Positions 9,801-18,223 of a DNA stretch of 64,000 nt are shown one piece after another; position 1 is the stretch's first letter, and every line of letters begins with the position of its first letter. Below the pieces are notes generated by a model. It was not told the origin of the DNA. It did no database searches and saw nothing but the letters and a program-made list of their open reading frames with translations. The translations under genes were made by a program, and so were the position numbers. The DNA comes from JAEUIE01 sp046350055 (GTDB taxonomy: Bacteria > Planctomycetota > Planctomycetia > Gemmatales > HRBIN36): NCBI GenBank assembly GCA_046350055.1, contig JAXMBC010000001.1:2046001-2110000 (forward strand). The letters are read 5' to 3'.

Positions 9801-10304
9801 ATTCCTATGGCTGGAAATCGTGTCGCTGTGGGAGACGATGCGGGTAACCTGCACAGTCTGGCCCTGGCTGCCCTGGGTACATCAAAACACTGGTCGGTCA
9901 AAGGTTCCATCACTCGTGGGCCATTCAAACTGGGCAACGATGGCGTTGGCTGCATTGTGGATGGCAAACGCCTCTGGTGGATCACCAGTGGCGATGACGA
10001 GGAAGGCAAGACTTTTGCAGGCAATGATATCGCTGCCATCATCGGCGAAGCCACAATGATCGGTGATGACATCCTTGTCGCTGTGTTGAAGAGAGACGCA
10101 GGCCTCGGCATGCTGGCTAGTTATTTGTGGGTCGAGCCAGCGACTGGAAAAGTCATACACACCGAACAACTTCCCGAAGGACTTGCTCCATCTTCCGGTG
10201 CAACCGCCCTGGGCAAGAACAGGGCCTTTGCTCCTCTCTCAGATGGGACGGTGCGTATTCTGGTCAAGCCTGAGACCGCCACCACTTCCACACGCAACGA
10301 TTAA
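6834..10304 (+). CDS. Zinc-ribbon, transmembrane, PQQ/WD-type beta-propeller protein
   Basis: A 1156-residue protein. It starts with a small zinc ribbon (CPAC, then CANADC), continues through a Pro/Met-rich linker and an acidic patch (GGDEDEDEG), and has one transmembrane helix at about 127-155. A helical region follows, then about 700 residues of outer beta-propeller type with PQQ-like blades (LYGLSAKTGKDRWALRVG, IFVLDLASRKCVG). PQQ-like repeats without a catalytic quinone site usually act as assembly scaffolds; no methanol-dehydrogenase residues are evident. I place the start at GTG 6834 because AGGGG ends six bases earlier, whereas the TTG at 6828 touches that site. It shares its architecture with the preceding gene and lies 48 bases before a solute-binding protein gene on the same strand. 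Confidence 0.82.
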   Translation: MAIIVNCPACGTPASIEPNFYGKKLRCANADCRQTFRVQSDGSVAMDGGRPETPRSYDWQNPPAQEAMEGDWLAAPPPRPGQEMPMASVIQQPMAQVVPMGQVMNGGDEDEDEGSSYSPGDYNYGRKKNKFLVILIGLVVLLIVGLGFGYWLLKQNTIQAVAQLKKKYDSSMDKKLWDDAITAGRLFLDKQKEARDSTDVKEVEFGVNWAELQMSLRASQLNSMDGIRKAITGVLDFYRAKRSDPIYPKYRKDFVESAYTLVSKSSEFLEANPDATLHDDLKPVLDLAKEAGNAVLDKDSVKGWDAEAQQKHTSSRLAIDANLAKSSWLNRLKDVLEKETLAQIETLQNDYQDLVMKHPSLSKDAELSGKLINLKQVEPGWVKYSQSNSAATPNKPSFGASIRICPPLKTPEGVQDDSGIVLAMARGTLYGLSAKTGKDRWALRVGQDVRELPPRITLGGDVPDIAFVVTTEDANQNYLSQMNLVTGERNWMRKLSSACPAGPVLISNNRLAVPLKETVAIVEAGSGKMTGYYTISGYNLSSQPAHDKARDRLFVPVDRGRIFVLDLASRKCVGVIYTDHGSGQIKGAPLIIDDLLVVCIASGSGSGSTRIRAYDISAKGPTPNFEMIGTYDMPGHASTSPYVDGNETLGIVSDQGLLWLFGVGKSSSFGTPQSKGSTPFYPLTAKPMPMKIQANAELKKDQPRPRVQVAHVSMNDWWVFTHDHLVRNVYDPFRGVVYPSPMGSLPLGSPLHRAEVSPDGQMVVVVTQPKGQAQMLASGLDRTTGKITWQTQLGTEASQDPVAMADAVAMLDRGGAIFSVKADEIVDKASWQVAGSWPALPMVAASHRLVKSQSGNVLVSLSFDPARSRMIIRKVDNAGKGKAVTKEFPHTFAPVGTPVARDDGTTLVPCKDGNIYQFNFAAGTSNSLFSWRDPNAFSNAVGHLLMPSANQFLATNGYNKVLRWERNAQGVWKKLPNDLELTNRIVTPLIPMAGNRVAVGDDAGNLHSLALAALGTSKHWSVKGSITRGPFKLGNDGVGCIVDGKRLWWITSGDDEEGKTFAGNDIAAIIGEATMIGDDILVAVLKRDAGLGMLASYLWVEPATGKVIHTEQLPEGLAPSSGATALGKNRAFAPLSDGTVRILVKPETATTSTRND

Positions 10305-10352
10305 CCACAACTGCCTTGCATCCTCTAACCGCATCAGTATGAGATCAGACAC

Positions 10353-12977
10353 ATGACCGCACGCCTGTATCGCTTGGTGCCTGCCTGCCTGACGATGGTA
10401 ATTCTCAGCGCATCACTGTTGGCCCAGCCACCCGGAAAGACCAAAGTCAGGGAAGAAGAAGAAAGCAATTCTCCTCCTGCAGCAACTGCCAAGGTACAGG
10501 ACAAACCGGCGGAGAAGTCGACCAGACAACCCTTGCCAGTGCAGCCTCTCGAATGGGGCCCTTTTAACCTTGCTGAGGAATCCAAGAATATTACCAATCC
10601 CGAGGCCAAGAAATTTGTCGATGATCTGACCCTGACGGCAGACGAAGTGGTCAGCAATGCCGGCAAGCTCTACCGAACTGCTCCGATCCCGAAAAAATAT
10701 GACCCCAAGGAAGGTAAGCCGCTAGACTTTACCACCCTGGAAGCGGCTCGCATCGTACTGCAGCCCGACCAGATTCGGGATGTGACCTACTATGAACAGC
10801 GAGTCATCGACAAGACAAAGCAGTTCCTGGATCGACGGTTGGATAAAGCTCAGCCTGCTCTTTCCCGCTTCGAGCAACTTCGCGTCGCTGAAAAGGTGTA
10901 CGTGGAGGCTATTCGCTACCATCAGGGATTAATCAGCCAGGGTGGTCGCGACAAGGCGTCCTGGGCTGGTACGGAAGCGGAAATGGTCAACAAGCTTCAG
11001 TCCATCCGTATTGACGAAATTCGCTCCCTGACAGCGGATCGCGATTTTGGCACTGCGGAAGCTCTCAGCCAGAAAATGTTTCTTGCGACCCCCGGTGATC
11101 GCGTGTTGCTTGAAGTCATTGAGCAGTTGTACATCAAGCAATGCGATGATCAGTTCAATGAAAACAATGTTCTCCAGGCTCGGCTCATCCTCGAAAGTCT
11201 TCGCGACAAGTATCGTAATCCACTGACCACGCCTCAGCCGAAACGCATCATAGAACGCCTGGAAGATACAGCCCGCAAGAAGTTTGATACTGCAAAAAAG
11301 TCCATCGACGAGAACAAACGCACCGAAGCGCTCTCCTCCCTGGAAGAAGCTGAACAGGCTTGGCCGACACTTCCCGGTCTTCGCGAATTTCGAGTCAAGC
11401 TGCTTGGCGAGTATGCCGTTCTGCGCGTCGGAGTTCGCACGTTGCCGACTGTTTTTTCGCCTTTGACCGCCATGACAGATGCGGACAGAATGGCCTGCAG
11501 GTTGCTTTACGAACCACTAGTAAACGCACGGTCTTCACCCAGTGCAAGCGATGGCTACAACTCATTGATCACCGATACTCCGCGCCGGATTCCACGCGGT
11601 TACGAGTTTGTCCTGCCACCGAGTCTCAAGTGGTCTGACGGCACTCCGGTGAAATCTGATGACATTCTGCGCAGCTTTGAGTTCGTCAGCAAACCGGGTA
11701 CTCCTACGTACGATCCGGGCGTGGATAATGACGGACTCTATGTCCTGAACCAGATTGACGAAACACGCTTCACGGTAACGTTCCGTACACCGTGTCTTGA
11801 TCCATTGTCTCTATTGAATTTCCCCATTCTGCCGTCGAGCCGCTTGCCTCGCGACCAAGCGAGCAATGCGGCTGCAACGGCCTTTGCCAAGAATCCCCTG
11901 GGCACCGGGCCTTATATGTACTCGGGCACGGAAGGCGATGAAGTGGTGTTCAAAGTGAACCCACACTACAAGCGTGCTCATGTACCCAATGGTCCAGCCA
12001 TTAAGGAAATCCGATTTATTCGTTACACCGAATGGCAGGTTGCCCGTCAGGCTCTGCTGGACGGTCGCTGGCAGATGCTGCTCGATGGTACCAGCAAGGA
12101 AATGGACGAGGTGACTGGAAATCCACAAGCGATTGTTTTCACCCCCACCGAAGCGCGGGCTCCTGAAAGTGCTACCACCGCACCGCGGCTGACTAACCCG
12201 CGCTTATACATACTCGGGTTTAATTACCGAAAGCCGCATTTCAATCGAAGTAAAGAAGCTCGCGAAGCCGTTTCCCTGGCGATCAATCGTGAGGCCATCA
12301 TCGAAACACTGTTCCGTGGCAAGGTCAAGAATAACCATGCTGTTCTGAATGGCCCATTCCCCCTGGGAAGTTGGGGCTACGATACTGCCAGTTTCAATCA
12401 GTCGCCTTACGCTTCCGTGCAGGCAGCTGCGAAGCTGCGGGCATCTGGAAACCTGCCTGCTCTGACCCTGGTAGTCATGGCAGAGGATCTGCATGGCGTG
12501 GAAGCATGCAAGCTTATCCAGGGCGACTTGCAGAAAGTAGGCATCAATGTCAAGGTGGTGCCGATGCCTGCCAATTCGCTCTTCGTTGAAATGTACAAGC
12601 CGGTCCCTGAATTTGACTTGATTTACACGACCTGGGACTACACCAACGAAAGTCTGAATCTGCGCCCACTCCTGGATGTGGTCGCCTCGGGTGGTCAGGG
12701 AGCCAACTTCATGGGTTACCAGATTCCACCCATGCCACAGGATCCAGCGCTGATGCGCTATCTGGCCAATGGTCTCAATAACCGAGAGCTGGAAAACGCC
12801 CGTCGGCAAATGTTCTCCATTCACAAGCATGTGATGGACAACGCCATCTTTGTGCCTCTCTATCAACTGGACAAGCACATTGCGGTGCACCGCAGCCTGG
12901 ATCGGTACGAACGCTTCCACCCAATTGGCGTGTTCGATGGCGTGGAAAAGTGGATACTGAAGGCAGGCGGGCAATAG
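10353..12977 (+). CDS. Family-5 solute-binding protein (OppA/DppA type) with long N-terminal extension
   Basis: An 874-residue exported protein with an N-terminal signal peptide (LTMVILSASLLAQ). Residues of about 30-360 are charged and mostly helical and are not part of the usual fold. The remainder matches extracytoplasmic family-5 solute-binding proteins (YEPLVN near 385, LKWSDGTPVKSDDI near 430, NPLGTGPY near 515, and the C-terminal LYQLDKHIAVH). Such proteins bring oligopeptides or similar ligands to an ABC importer. No permease or ATPase gene is adjacent, and the extension makes it larger than the usual 500-550 residues. It follows the PQQ-repeat gene by 48 bases, so the two may be co-transcribed. 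Confidence 0.85.
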   Translation: MTARLYRLVPACLTMVILSASLLAQPPGKTKVREEEESNSPPAATAKVQDKPAEKSTRQPLPVQPLEWGPFNLAEESKNITNPEAKKFVDDLTLTADEVVSNAGKLYRTAPIPKKYDPKEGKPLDFTTLEAARIVLQPDQIRDVTYYEQRVIDKTKQFLDRRLDKAQPALSRFEQLRVAEKVYVEAIRYHQGLISQGGRDKASWAGTEAEMVNKLQSIRIDEIRSLTADRDFGTAEALSQKMFLATPGDRVLLEVIEQLYIKQCDDQFNENNVLQARLILESLRDKYRNPLTTPQPKRIIERLEDTARKKFDTAKKSIDENKRTEALSSLEEAEQAWPTLPGLREFRVKLLGEYAVLRVGVRTLPTVFSPLTAMTDADRMACRLLYEPLVNARSSPSASDGYNSLITDTPRRIPRGYEFVLPPSLKWSDGTPVKSDDILRSFEFVSKPGTPTYDPGVDNDGLYVLNQIDETRFTVTFRTPCLDPLSLLNFPILPSSRLPRDQASNAAATAFAKNPLGTGPYMYSGTEGDEVVFKVNPHYKRAHVPNGPAIKEIRFIRYTEWQVARQALLDGRWQMLLDGTSKEMDEVTGNPQAIVFTPTEARAPESATTAPRLTNPRLYILGFNYRKPHFNRSKEAREAVSLAINREAIIETLFRGKVKNNHAVLNGPFPLGSWGYDTASFNQSPYASVQAAAKLRASGNLPALTLVVMAEDLHGVEACKLIQGDLQKVGINVKVVPMPANSLFVEMYKPVPEFDLIYTTWDYTNESLNLRPLLDVVASGGQGANFMGYQIPPMPQDPALMRYLANGLNNRELENARRQMFSIHKHVMDNAIFVPLYQLDKHIAVHRSLDRYERFHPIGVFDGVEKWILKAGGQ

Positions 12978-13023
12978 CAAGCTGGATAAAGCCAGATTAC
13001 CTCTGCAATGCAGATTCGTCTGG

Positions 13024-14151
13024 TTATTTCACCTGCAGCATCCGATCCAGTGCCAGCTTGGCATCGTGTGCCACGGTGGGTGGCACCACGATCTCATTGA
13101 CTACCTTGCCTGCTACCAGGTTCTCCAGCACCCAGCATAAGTGAGGCAGATCAATCCGGTACATGGTGGCACACATGCAGACCATCGTCGAGAGGAAATG
13201 AATCTGCTGTTCCGGGTGTTCCTGCTTCAGTCGATTGACAAGGTGCAGTTCGGTGCCGATGGCCCACTGTGAACCGGGCGGCGCTGCTGCCACAGTTTTC
13301 AGAATGTACTCGGTCGAGCCAACAAGATCAGCTTTGTCCACCACTTCCATCATGCACTCGGGATGAACCAGCACTTTGATGCCAGGATGAGTCTTGCGGA
13401 AAAGATCGACGTGCTGAGGCTTGAACATCTGATGGACGCTACAGTGCCCCTTCCAGAGAAGTACTTTGGCCTGTCGGACTGCATCAATCGTATTGCCGCC
13501 CATCCGCTTGGAGGGGTCCCAGACGATCATCTGTTCCAGTGGGACTCCCATCTGGCGAGCGGTGTTGCGACCGAGGTGCTGATCGGGGAAGAATAGTACT
13601 TTCTGCCGCTGGGCGAATGACCACTCCAGGGCTGCCCGGGCATTGGAACTGGTGCAGACAAGGCCTCCTCGTGAGCCGCAGAAGGCTTTCAGGTTGGCAG
13701 CGGAGTTGATGTAGGTAACAGGCATCACCTCGCGGGTATCGACTGCATCACCGAGCTGATCCCAGCAGTCTTCCACCATGTCGATATCGGCCATGTCAGC
13801 CATGCTGCACCCGGCAGCGAGATCTGGGAGGATCACTCGAACATGCTCAGCGGCGAGGATGTCCGCAGTTTCCGCCATGAAGTGGACACCACAGAAGACG
13901 ATGTACTGGCAGTTCGACTTCTGTGCTGCCAGCGAAGCCAGTTTGTAGCTGTCGCCACGCAGGTCAGCAAACTCAATGACTTCATCCTGCTGGTAGTGGT
14001 GCCCCAGGATCAGGCACTTGTCACCGAGAGTCTTCCTGGCTGCCCAGCAGCGGGCTCTCAACTCGAGATCAGACAGCGACCGATAGGGCTGGAATGATGG
14101 ATCGAGTGTTTTCTGGCTGGGCAGCGGCTGGTCAATCAGTTCGAGAGCCAC
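13024..14151 (-). CDS. nadA: Quinolinate synthase
   Basis: A 375-residue NadA, the [4Fe-4S] enzyme that condenses iminoaspartate with dihydroxyacetone phosphate to quinolinate in cytoplasmic NAD synthesis. Visible family features are LGHHYQQDEV, the substrate segment ADLRGDSYKLA, the cluster cysteine in FCGVHFMAETA (about Cys87), GLVCTSSNA, HPEC and the late MVCMCATMYR segment. The length fits the longer NadA group. It stands alone: nadB and nadC are not in the window. nadK, which acts later in the pathway, lies 30 kb away. The ATG start at 14151 gives a natural N-terminus before the first conserved block. Confidence 0.95.
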   Translation of the reverse strand: MALELIDQPLPSQKTLDPSFQPYRSLSDLELRARCWAARKTLGDKCLILGHHYQQDEVIEFADLRGDSYKLASLAAQKSNCQYIVFCGVHFMAETADILAAEHVRVILPDLAAGCSMADMADIDMVEDCWDQLGDAVDTREVMPVTYINSAANLKAFCGSRGGLVCTSSNARAALEWSFAQRQKVLFFPDQHLGRNTARQMGVPLEQMIVWDPSKRMGGNTIDAVRQAKVLLWKGHCSVHQMFKPQHVDLFRKTHPGIKVLVHPECMMEVVDKADLVGSTEYILKTVAAAPPGSQWAIGTELHLVNRLKQEHPEQQIHFLSTMVCMCATMYRIDLPHLCWVLENLVAGKVVNEIVVPPTVAHDAKLALDRMLQVK

Positions 14152-14284
14152 AGGAGACTCCTGTAATGTTGCGAGAATACATTATTCTACACTGATGTGC
14201 TCTACTGGCTCCATCTCATAACAGCCTTTGGTAACAAGTAAGAATGAAATTGCTCCATCCCTGCGAGATGGAGCTGGAAGAATG

Positions 14285-14452
14285 TTATTTACTTCTAGTG
14301 GAATTGTCTGTCGATGGTTGCCCCGGAACCAGTTGGAGGCGCTCAGCCGGGGCCGTCTCTACAGCTGTTACTTTGACCTCGCCCGGCGAGACCTTTCGAT
14401 TAGGTCCACAGCCAAGCAGAAGTCCCACAATGACTATCAAAAGGGTTCGCAT
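14285..14452 (-). CDS. Small lipoprotein downstream of a DUF1559 gene
   Basis: A 55-residue protein with a clear lipoprotein leader (MRTLLIVIVGLLLGC, lipobox LLGC), so the mature chain is about 40 residues and polar. I choose ATG 14452 because a GAGG site, which overlaps the stop of the upstream DUF1559 gene, sits nine bases before it; an in-frame ATG at 14461 is the alternative. The gene follows the DUF1559 gene immediately, which suggests translational coupling. It resembles in size, leader and position the small lipoproteins at 46827-50964, though the mature sequence is only loosely similar (a Val-Ser-Pro near the lipidated Cys). The function is unknown. Confidence 0.72.
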   Translation of the reverse strand: MRTLLIVIVGLLLGCGPNRKVSPGEVKVTAVETAPAERLQLVPGQPSTDNSTRSK

Positions 14453-14463
14453 GTTATGCATCC

Positions 14464-15495
14464 TCAATCAATAAGAATATCGGTGTTGATTCGAAGACCG
14501 TCTTTCCATCCGGAGAGTGCTTGCAGGCACTTGTACTCCGGAGACCACTGAGCTTCAGGCTGAAATCCATCGGAGAAGGTAGGGCCATAACGCAGCGTCC
14601 GCACCGAACCGTCGCCAAAACAGAACTGTACACCAGCAGCATGGTTACTCGAAAAGTTAAAGAAAGTCTCACCCTTGGACAGGCCATAATACGTAGGCAT
14701 GGAACCGATGCTGATCCAGCCAAAGGGACGGGGAGTACCGCCACTACCTGTGGCAACGACTTCACCAAAGAGTAGCGTGTTGCTGCTGCCATCCTTGGCA
14801 GTCACCTGGCCCAGCGTGAGTGCACTATTCTGACCGAGCAGACCGGGGTTGGTCCGGCGTGTGCTGGTCCCTGGCACCCCCAACTGTCCGCCTAGCACGC
14901 CAACGTAGTTCGTACGTCCCAGCAAATGAGATTGTGCAGTGGAGACGAACCCGGAGAGAAAGAAGTTGGGATTGCCCGGCGAGTTAAATTCTCCGATGAC
15001 GTGCCAGACATAATCGCTATTTGAAACCTGCAGGTAAAGTTCATCACTGGGACAGGCAAACAGACCGATGCGTGCCTGAGCCGTGTCGGGCTGGATGTTC
15101 GCAACATTCGTGGCCCAGCGTGGCGAAGTGTTATTCAGCTTTGCGTTCAAGGGTTGCGATAATTGCCCCGGGTCGGTGGCACGGAACCCTTGTTTCAGAT
15201 TATCCTGTTCCAAATAGGGTAGCAGTGCAAAATGCACTCCCACACACGTTCCGGTGAAGGCGCTATTGGTCGCTGTGCCATAGAGCCCAGCCGGCAGTTT
15301 TTTGAAGTCGCTGTGGAAGTTGTGGGTGGCAATGCCCATCTGCCGCAGGTTGCTGGCACAGATCATGGCATTGGCTGCTTCCCGCACTCGCTGCACCGCA
15401 GGCAGCAGCAATGCCATCAGGAGGCCGATTATCGCAATAACTACGAGCAGTTCAATCAGAGTGAACGCCCAACGTAATGAAGCTGTACGAACCAT
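14464..15495 (-). CDS. DUF1559 pseudopilin-like protein (copy 1)
   Basis: A 343-residue planctomycete DUF1559 protein. The N-terminus carries a type IV prepilin signature: a short basic leader, then Ala before FTLIELLVVIAIIGLLMA with the conserved Glu at mature position 5. After the helix comes LLLPAVQRVREAANAM, the family's hallmark, and a variable extracellular domain. The C-terminus includes the typical H-x-G-x-x-FCFGDGSVRTL motif. These proteins are expected to be cut by a prepilin peptidase and to sit in the cell envelope, but their function is not established. It diverges from lgt and is followed by a small lipoprotein gene whose ribosome site overlaps its stop. It is clearly more distant from copies 2-4 than those are from each other. 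Confidence 0.92.
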   Translation of the reverse strand: MVRTASLRWAFTLIELLVVIAIIGLLMALLLPAVQRVREAANAMICASNLRQMGIATHNFHSDFKKLPAGLYGTATNSAFTGTCVGVHFALLPYLEQDNLKQGFRATDPGQLSQPLNAKLNNTSPRWATNVANIQPDTAQARIGLFACPSDELYLQVSNSDYVWHVIGEFNSPGNPNFFLSGFVSTAQSHLLGRTNYVGVLGGQLGVPGTSTRRTNPGLLGQNSALTLGQVTAKDGSSNTLLFGEVVATGSGGTPRPFGWISIGSMPTYYGLSKGETFFNFSSNHAAGVQFCFGDGSVRTLRYGPTFSDGFQPEAQWSPEYKCLQALSGWKDGLRINTDILID

Positions 15496-15655
15496 GACAA
15501 CGTCTCACAGAGGATGTATGGGACACCATGTCCCTGAGTAAGGTACTGCCATGCTGTTTTGCAATTAACTCATCACGGAAAATTTGATCGGAGCTACGTT
15601 CTCCTCGCAGTTACTTCGCATAGTGCCTGTGGCCTTCCTTCGGTACAATGATTTC

Positions 15656-16747
15656 ATGAGACAAGTGCTGTTCACCATACCGCTGCCCTTTGGCGACGCC
15701 AAAATTCCCGTCTTTGGCTTCGGCTTTCTGTTGATTATTGCCTTTGTGGTGGCAGCGTGGCTGGCCGGGCGTCGGGCCAGGCAAGAGGGACATAGCCATA
15801 CCATTCCGTGGGATGTCGGGCTGTATATCTTCATTGCCGGGGTGATTGGAGCCAGGCTCCTTTCCATGTTTGTCGATCAGAAACCACCCGACGATCTCGC
15901 TAAGGGTTTCCTGCAGTTCTTTAAGATCTGGGAAGGGGGGCTCGTACTCTATGGTTCCATCCCCGGCGGACTACTGGGCTACTGGCTTGCTTATCGCACG
16001 ATTGTGAAACCTAACAATCTACGCACCCTGCAGTTAGCCGACTGGCTGGCTCCGTCGATTGCCCTCGGCATCGCCTTCGGTCGTCTGGGCTGTTTCCTGA
16101 ACGGATGCTGTTACGGCGATGTCGCCGATCCTGCCATGGTTCCAACTGCCCTGACAGTACAGTTCCCTGCCAACAGCAACCCTCATTATGAAGTTGTCTG
16201 GCTGCGTGGTTGGCAATCGGCCTATGGTTTCCAACTCGGCACCGGCCCGTTGGAGGAATGCGTCGTCAAAGCAGTGGATAAAGGCTCCTCTGCTGCCCAG
16301 GCTGGCCTGCAAGTGGACGACCTCATCGAAAGCATCAATGACCAGGCCACTCTTCACGCCAAGGCTATCTACGATGCTATCCTGGCCGTAAAACCTTACC
16401 AGCAACTTGCCATGACGGTGAAGCGTAAAGGTCAGACAGTGAAACTCCAGTTTGAGCCACCGCCCAGTTTGCCACTTCTGCCAACACAACTCTACATGGC
16501 CCTCGATGGGGTGATTCTCTTTGCGTTGCTCTGGACGTTCTACCCGATGCGTCGTCGAGAAGGGGCGGTCATGGCCATGCTGATGATGACGTACGCCATC
16601 AATCGTTATCTCATTGAACAGCTTCGTCTGGATAATCCCGAGTACGTCGGTAGCTTCACCATTTCCCAGGCCATCAGCCTGGGGTTGTTCCTGGCCGGGG
16701 CCGTGATGATGGTTTTGGTTCAATGGAAAGGGCGGCCTGTCAGTTGA
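15656..16747 (+). CDS. lgt: Prolipoprotein diacylglyceryl transferase with inserted PDZ-like domain
   Basis: A 363-residue Lgt, the inner-membrane enzyme that moves diacylglycerol from phosphatidylglycerol to the Cys of prolipoproteins. Seven or so hydrophobic segments flank the signature GRLGCFLNGCCYG (142-154), which replaces the usual GR-x-GNF-x-NGE. Later come LPTQLYMAL (275-283) and NRYLIEQLR (316-324). Between the signature and LPTQLY, residues of about 195-267 form an insertion that reads as a PDZ domain (VKAVDKGSSAAQAGLQVDDL, then INDQ and MTVKRKGQTVKLQF). ATG 15656 is used; the frame open from 15584 lacks a ribosome site. Its neighbour on the other strand is a DUF1559/lipoprotein pair, a fitting substrate context. 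Confidence 0.9.
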   Translation: MRQVLFTIPLPFGDAKIPVFGFGFLLIIAFVVAAWLAGRRARQEGHSHTIPWDVGLYIFIAGVIGARLLSMFVDQKPPDDLAKGFLQFFKIWEGGLVLYGSIPGGLLGYWLAYRTIVKPNNLRTLQLADWLAPSIALGIAFGRLGCFLNGCCYGDVADPAMVPTALTVQFPANSNPHYEVVWLRGWQSAYGFQLGTGPLEECVVKAVDKGSSAAQAGLQVDDLIESINDQATLHAKAIYDAILAVKPYQQLAMTVKRKGQTVKLQFEPPPSLPLLPTQLYMALDGVILFALLWTFYPMRRREGAVMAMLMMTYAINRYLIEQLRLDNPEYVGSFTISQAISLGLFLAGAVMMVLVQWKGRPVS

Positions 16748-16771
16748 TGTTGAAAAGAGGGGAAAAGCAAA

Positions 16772-16794
16772 AAGGCCATGCTGAGCATGGCCTT
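16772..16794. terminator. Bidirectional hairpin between lgt and the FHA gene
   Basis: A perfect 10-bp stem (16772-16781 with 16785-16794) and a loop of three bases lie between two convergent genes. A-rich sequence on the left gives a T-run for the minus strand; the T-run on the plus side is weak. Confidence 0.7.
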
Positions 16795-16814
16795 CCTGAG
16801 AAATGCTGTTTTGC

Positions 16815-17528
16815 TTATTGATCAGGATCAGTAATCGCCCGGCAGTACCGTGCCAGCAATAATTCAGTCTGCAACAGCTTTTGCCACGTGGCAAAGTCCA
16901 GCGTGACCTCGGTGCCATCTTCGTTCATGTGTGCGGTGGGGATGATGTTGGCGAGAGAACGATGGAGGAAATCGAGCATTTCCGAAAGGCGAGCCGCCTG
17001 CGATGGAGTCAGTTTCTGCGGAAGGGGTGGAAACTTATAACGACCGATCTTGAGAGCATCGGGGGAACTCACTTCCAGCTTGTCTTCCGCGATGGTAAAG
17101 TCGGGCATGCCCTCTTCTGTCTGACTGATGGAATTATTCAGCACTGTCCGTAGGTCGTCTGAGGAATCCAGTTTTTCGGAGAAGACAGCCTGATGCGCTG
17201 CTTGGGCCATATGTGTTTCCCGGGCAGCAATCTCTTCGAGTGAACCGAACAGCAGCACGGAACGGCCCAGGTGAACGCAATCGCCGTGACGCAGCCGATG
17301 AACATGAACCAACTGCCCGTTGACACGGGTGCCGTTGGTACTGTCGAGATCGGTCAGGATCATATCACCCTGATCGTGTTGGATTTTGGCATGAAAGCGG
17401 CTGATGCGTTCATCATTCAGTCTGACGCTATTTCCTTCTTCCCGTCCCACGGTAATGGGAGTGGAAAGTTCTTTGAACTCCAAGCCTTTATCCACGCCAT
17501 CGATAACCTGGAAGTTAATCCTCGCCAT
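16815..17528 (-). CDS. FHA-domain protein
   Basis: A 237-residue protein with an N-terminal forkhead-associated domain (about 1-95). The phosphothreonine-binding residues are all visible: GR in TVGREEGNSV, Ser and His in ERISRFHAKIQ, and Asn in DSTNGTRVNG. Such domains dock onto phosphothreonine proteins, typically Ser/Thr kinase targets. The C-terminal half is helical with no recognised domain; a late segment mentions no catalytic motif. ATG 17528 is preferred, with a GTG at 17540 as alternative. No kinase gene is nearby, so the partner cannot be named. It converges with lgt, and the hairpin at 16772-16794 separates them. Confidence 0.88.
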   Translation of the reverse strand: MARINFQVIDGVDKGLEFKELSTPITVGREEGNSVRLNDERISRFHAKIQHDQGDMILTDLDSTNGTRVNGQLVHVHRLRHGDCVHLGRSVLLFGSLEEIAARETHMAQAAHQAVFSEKLDSSDDLRTVLNNSISQTEEGMPDFTIAEDKLEVSSPDALKIGRYKFPPLPQKLTPSQAARLSEMLDFLHRSLANIIPTAHMNEDGTEVTLDFATWQKLLQTELLLARYCRAITDPDQ

Positions 17529-17734
17529 ATTCGCGCCCACTCTTATGACCGATTAGCCAGCAGACAGGGAAAGGTTCGCGCAGATCAGCACTGCCAGTCA
17601 GTGGTCACTTCTACTGAACCATAGCATCATGCTGAGAGTGCGTCAAAACCATACATCCCTTTTAAAGCCTGCGATGGCCTATGTCAACAAGGTATTTAGG
17701 GGAAGTGGAGAAGAGATGAGGGTGAAGTTGAAGT

Positions 17735-18217
17735 CTATGAGCCTGGAGAATCAGTAGTTGCCTGCCCATTTTGCCTCCAGCGTAGTATTTCTTCCCCCAG
17801 TATTAGAAAACCGATGGTTCCCAGAATCCAGCTATTCCCGGTAGCAAAGAACACTGTGGCGTTCAACCACATGAAGCACAGTAGCAGATGAAATAGCCTT
17901 ACGTACCAGCGGAGGGCTGTCTGCGGTGCCAGCCAGCAGCGAACGACATCGGCACCCCAGATCAGGAGCGTGGCATAATTGAAATAGAGTCCTTCTCCCA
18001 CACCACTTTGTTGCGCGGTCGCCTCCCATGCTGCTGCGTGTGACCAGTGATGAACAAGATGAAAAGCCAATCCAACATGCACGGCGAAGATCAGCCAGGC
18101 CACGGTCCAACACCAGCGCACACGGCTGAACTGCTGACAACGCAGCCACACAACATACGTTGCAATGTAAAAAACAAAGCTGAGCCAGGCCGAGCCACGG
18201 ACGAGTAAGTCTTGCAT
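17735..18217 (-). CDS. Membrane protein of unknown function, downstream of polA
   Basis: A 160-residue protein with four or five hydrophobic helices (about 8-28, 38-60, 80-95, 105-130 and 130-148) and histidines in the loop after the second helix (HLVHHWSHAA). I do not recognise a family. The ATG at 18217 lies six bases after the polA stop (a GTG directly at that stop is the alternative), which suggests co-transcription and coupled translation with polA. The histidine pairs near the membrane could bind metal or haem, but this is only a guess. Confidence 0.7.
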   Translation of the reverse strand: MQDLLVRGSAWLSFVFYIATYVVWLRCQQFSRVRWCWTVAWLIFAVHVGLAFHLVHHWSHAAAWEATAQQSGVGEGLYFNYATLLIWGADVVRCWLAPQTALRWYVRLFHLLLCFMWLNATVFFATGNSWILGTIGFLILGEEILRWRQNGQATTDSPGS

Positions 18218-18223
18218 GGTCAC

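Noticed and set aside
12204..12980. A 258-codon minus-strand frame under the solute-binding protein gene
   Set aside because: Entirely antisense to a well-supported gene; no motifs.
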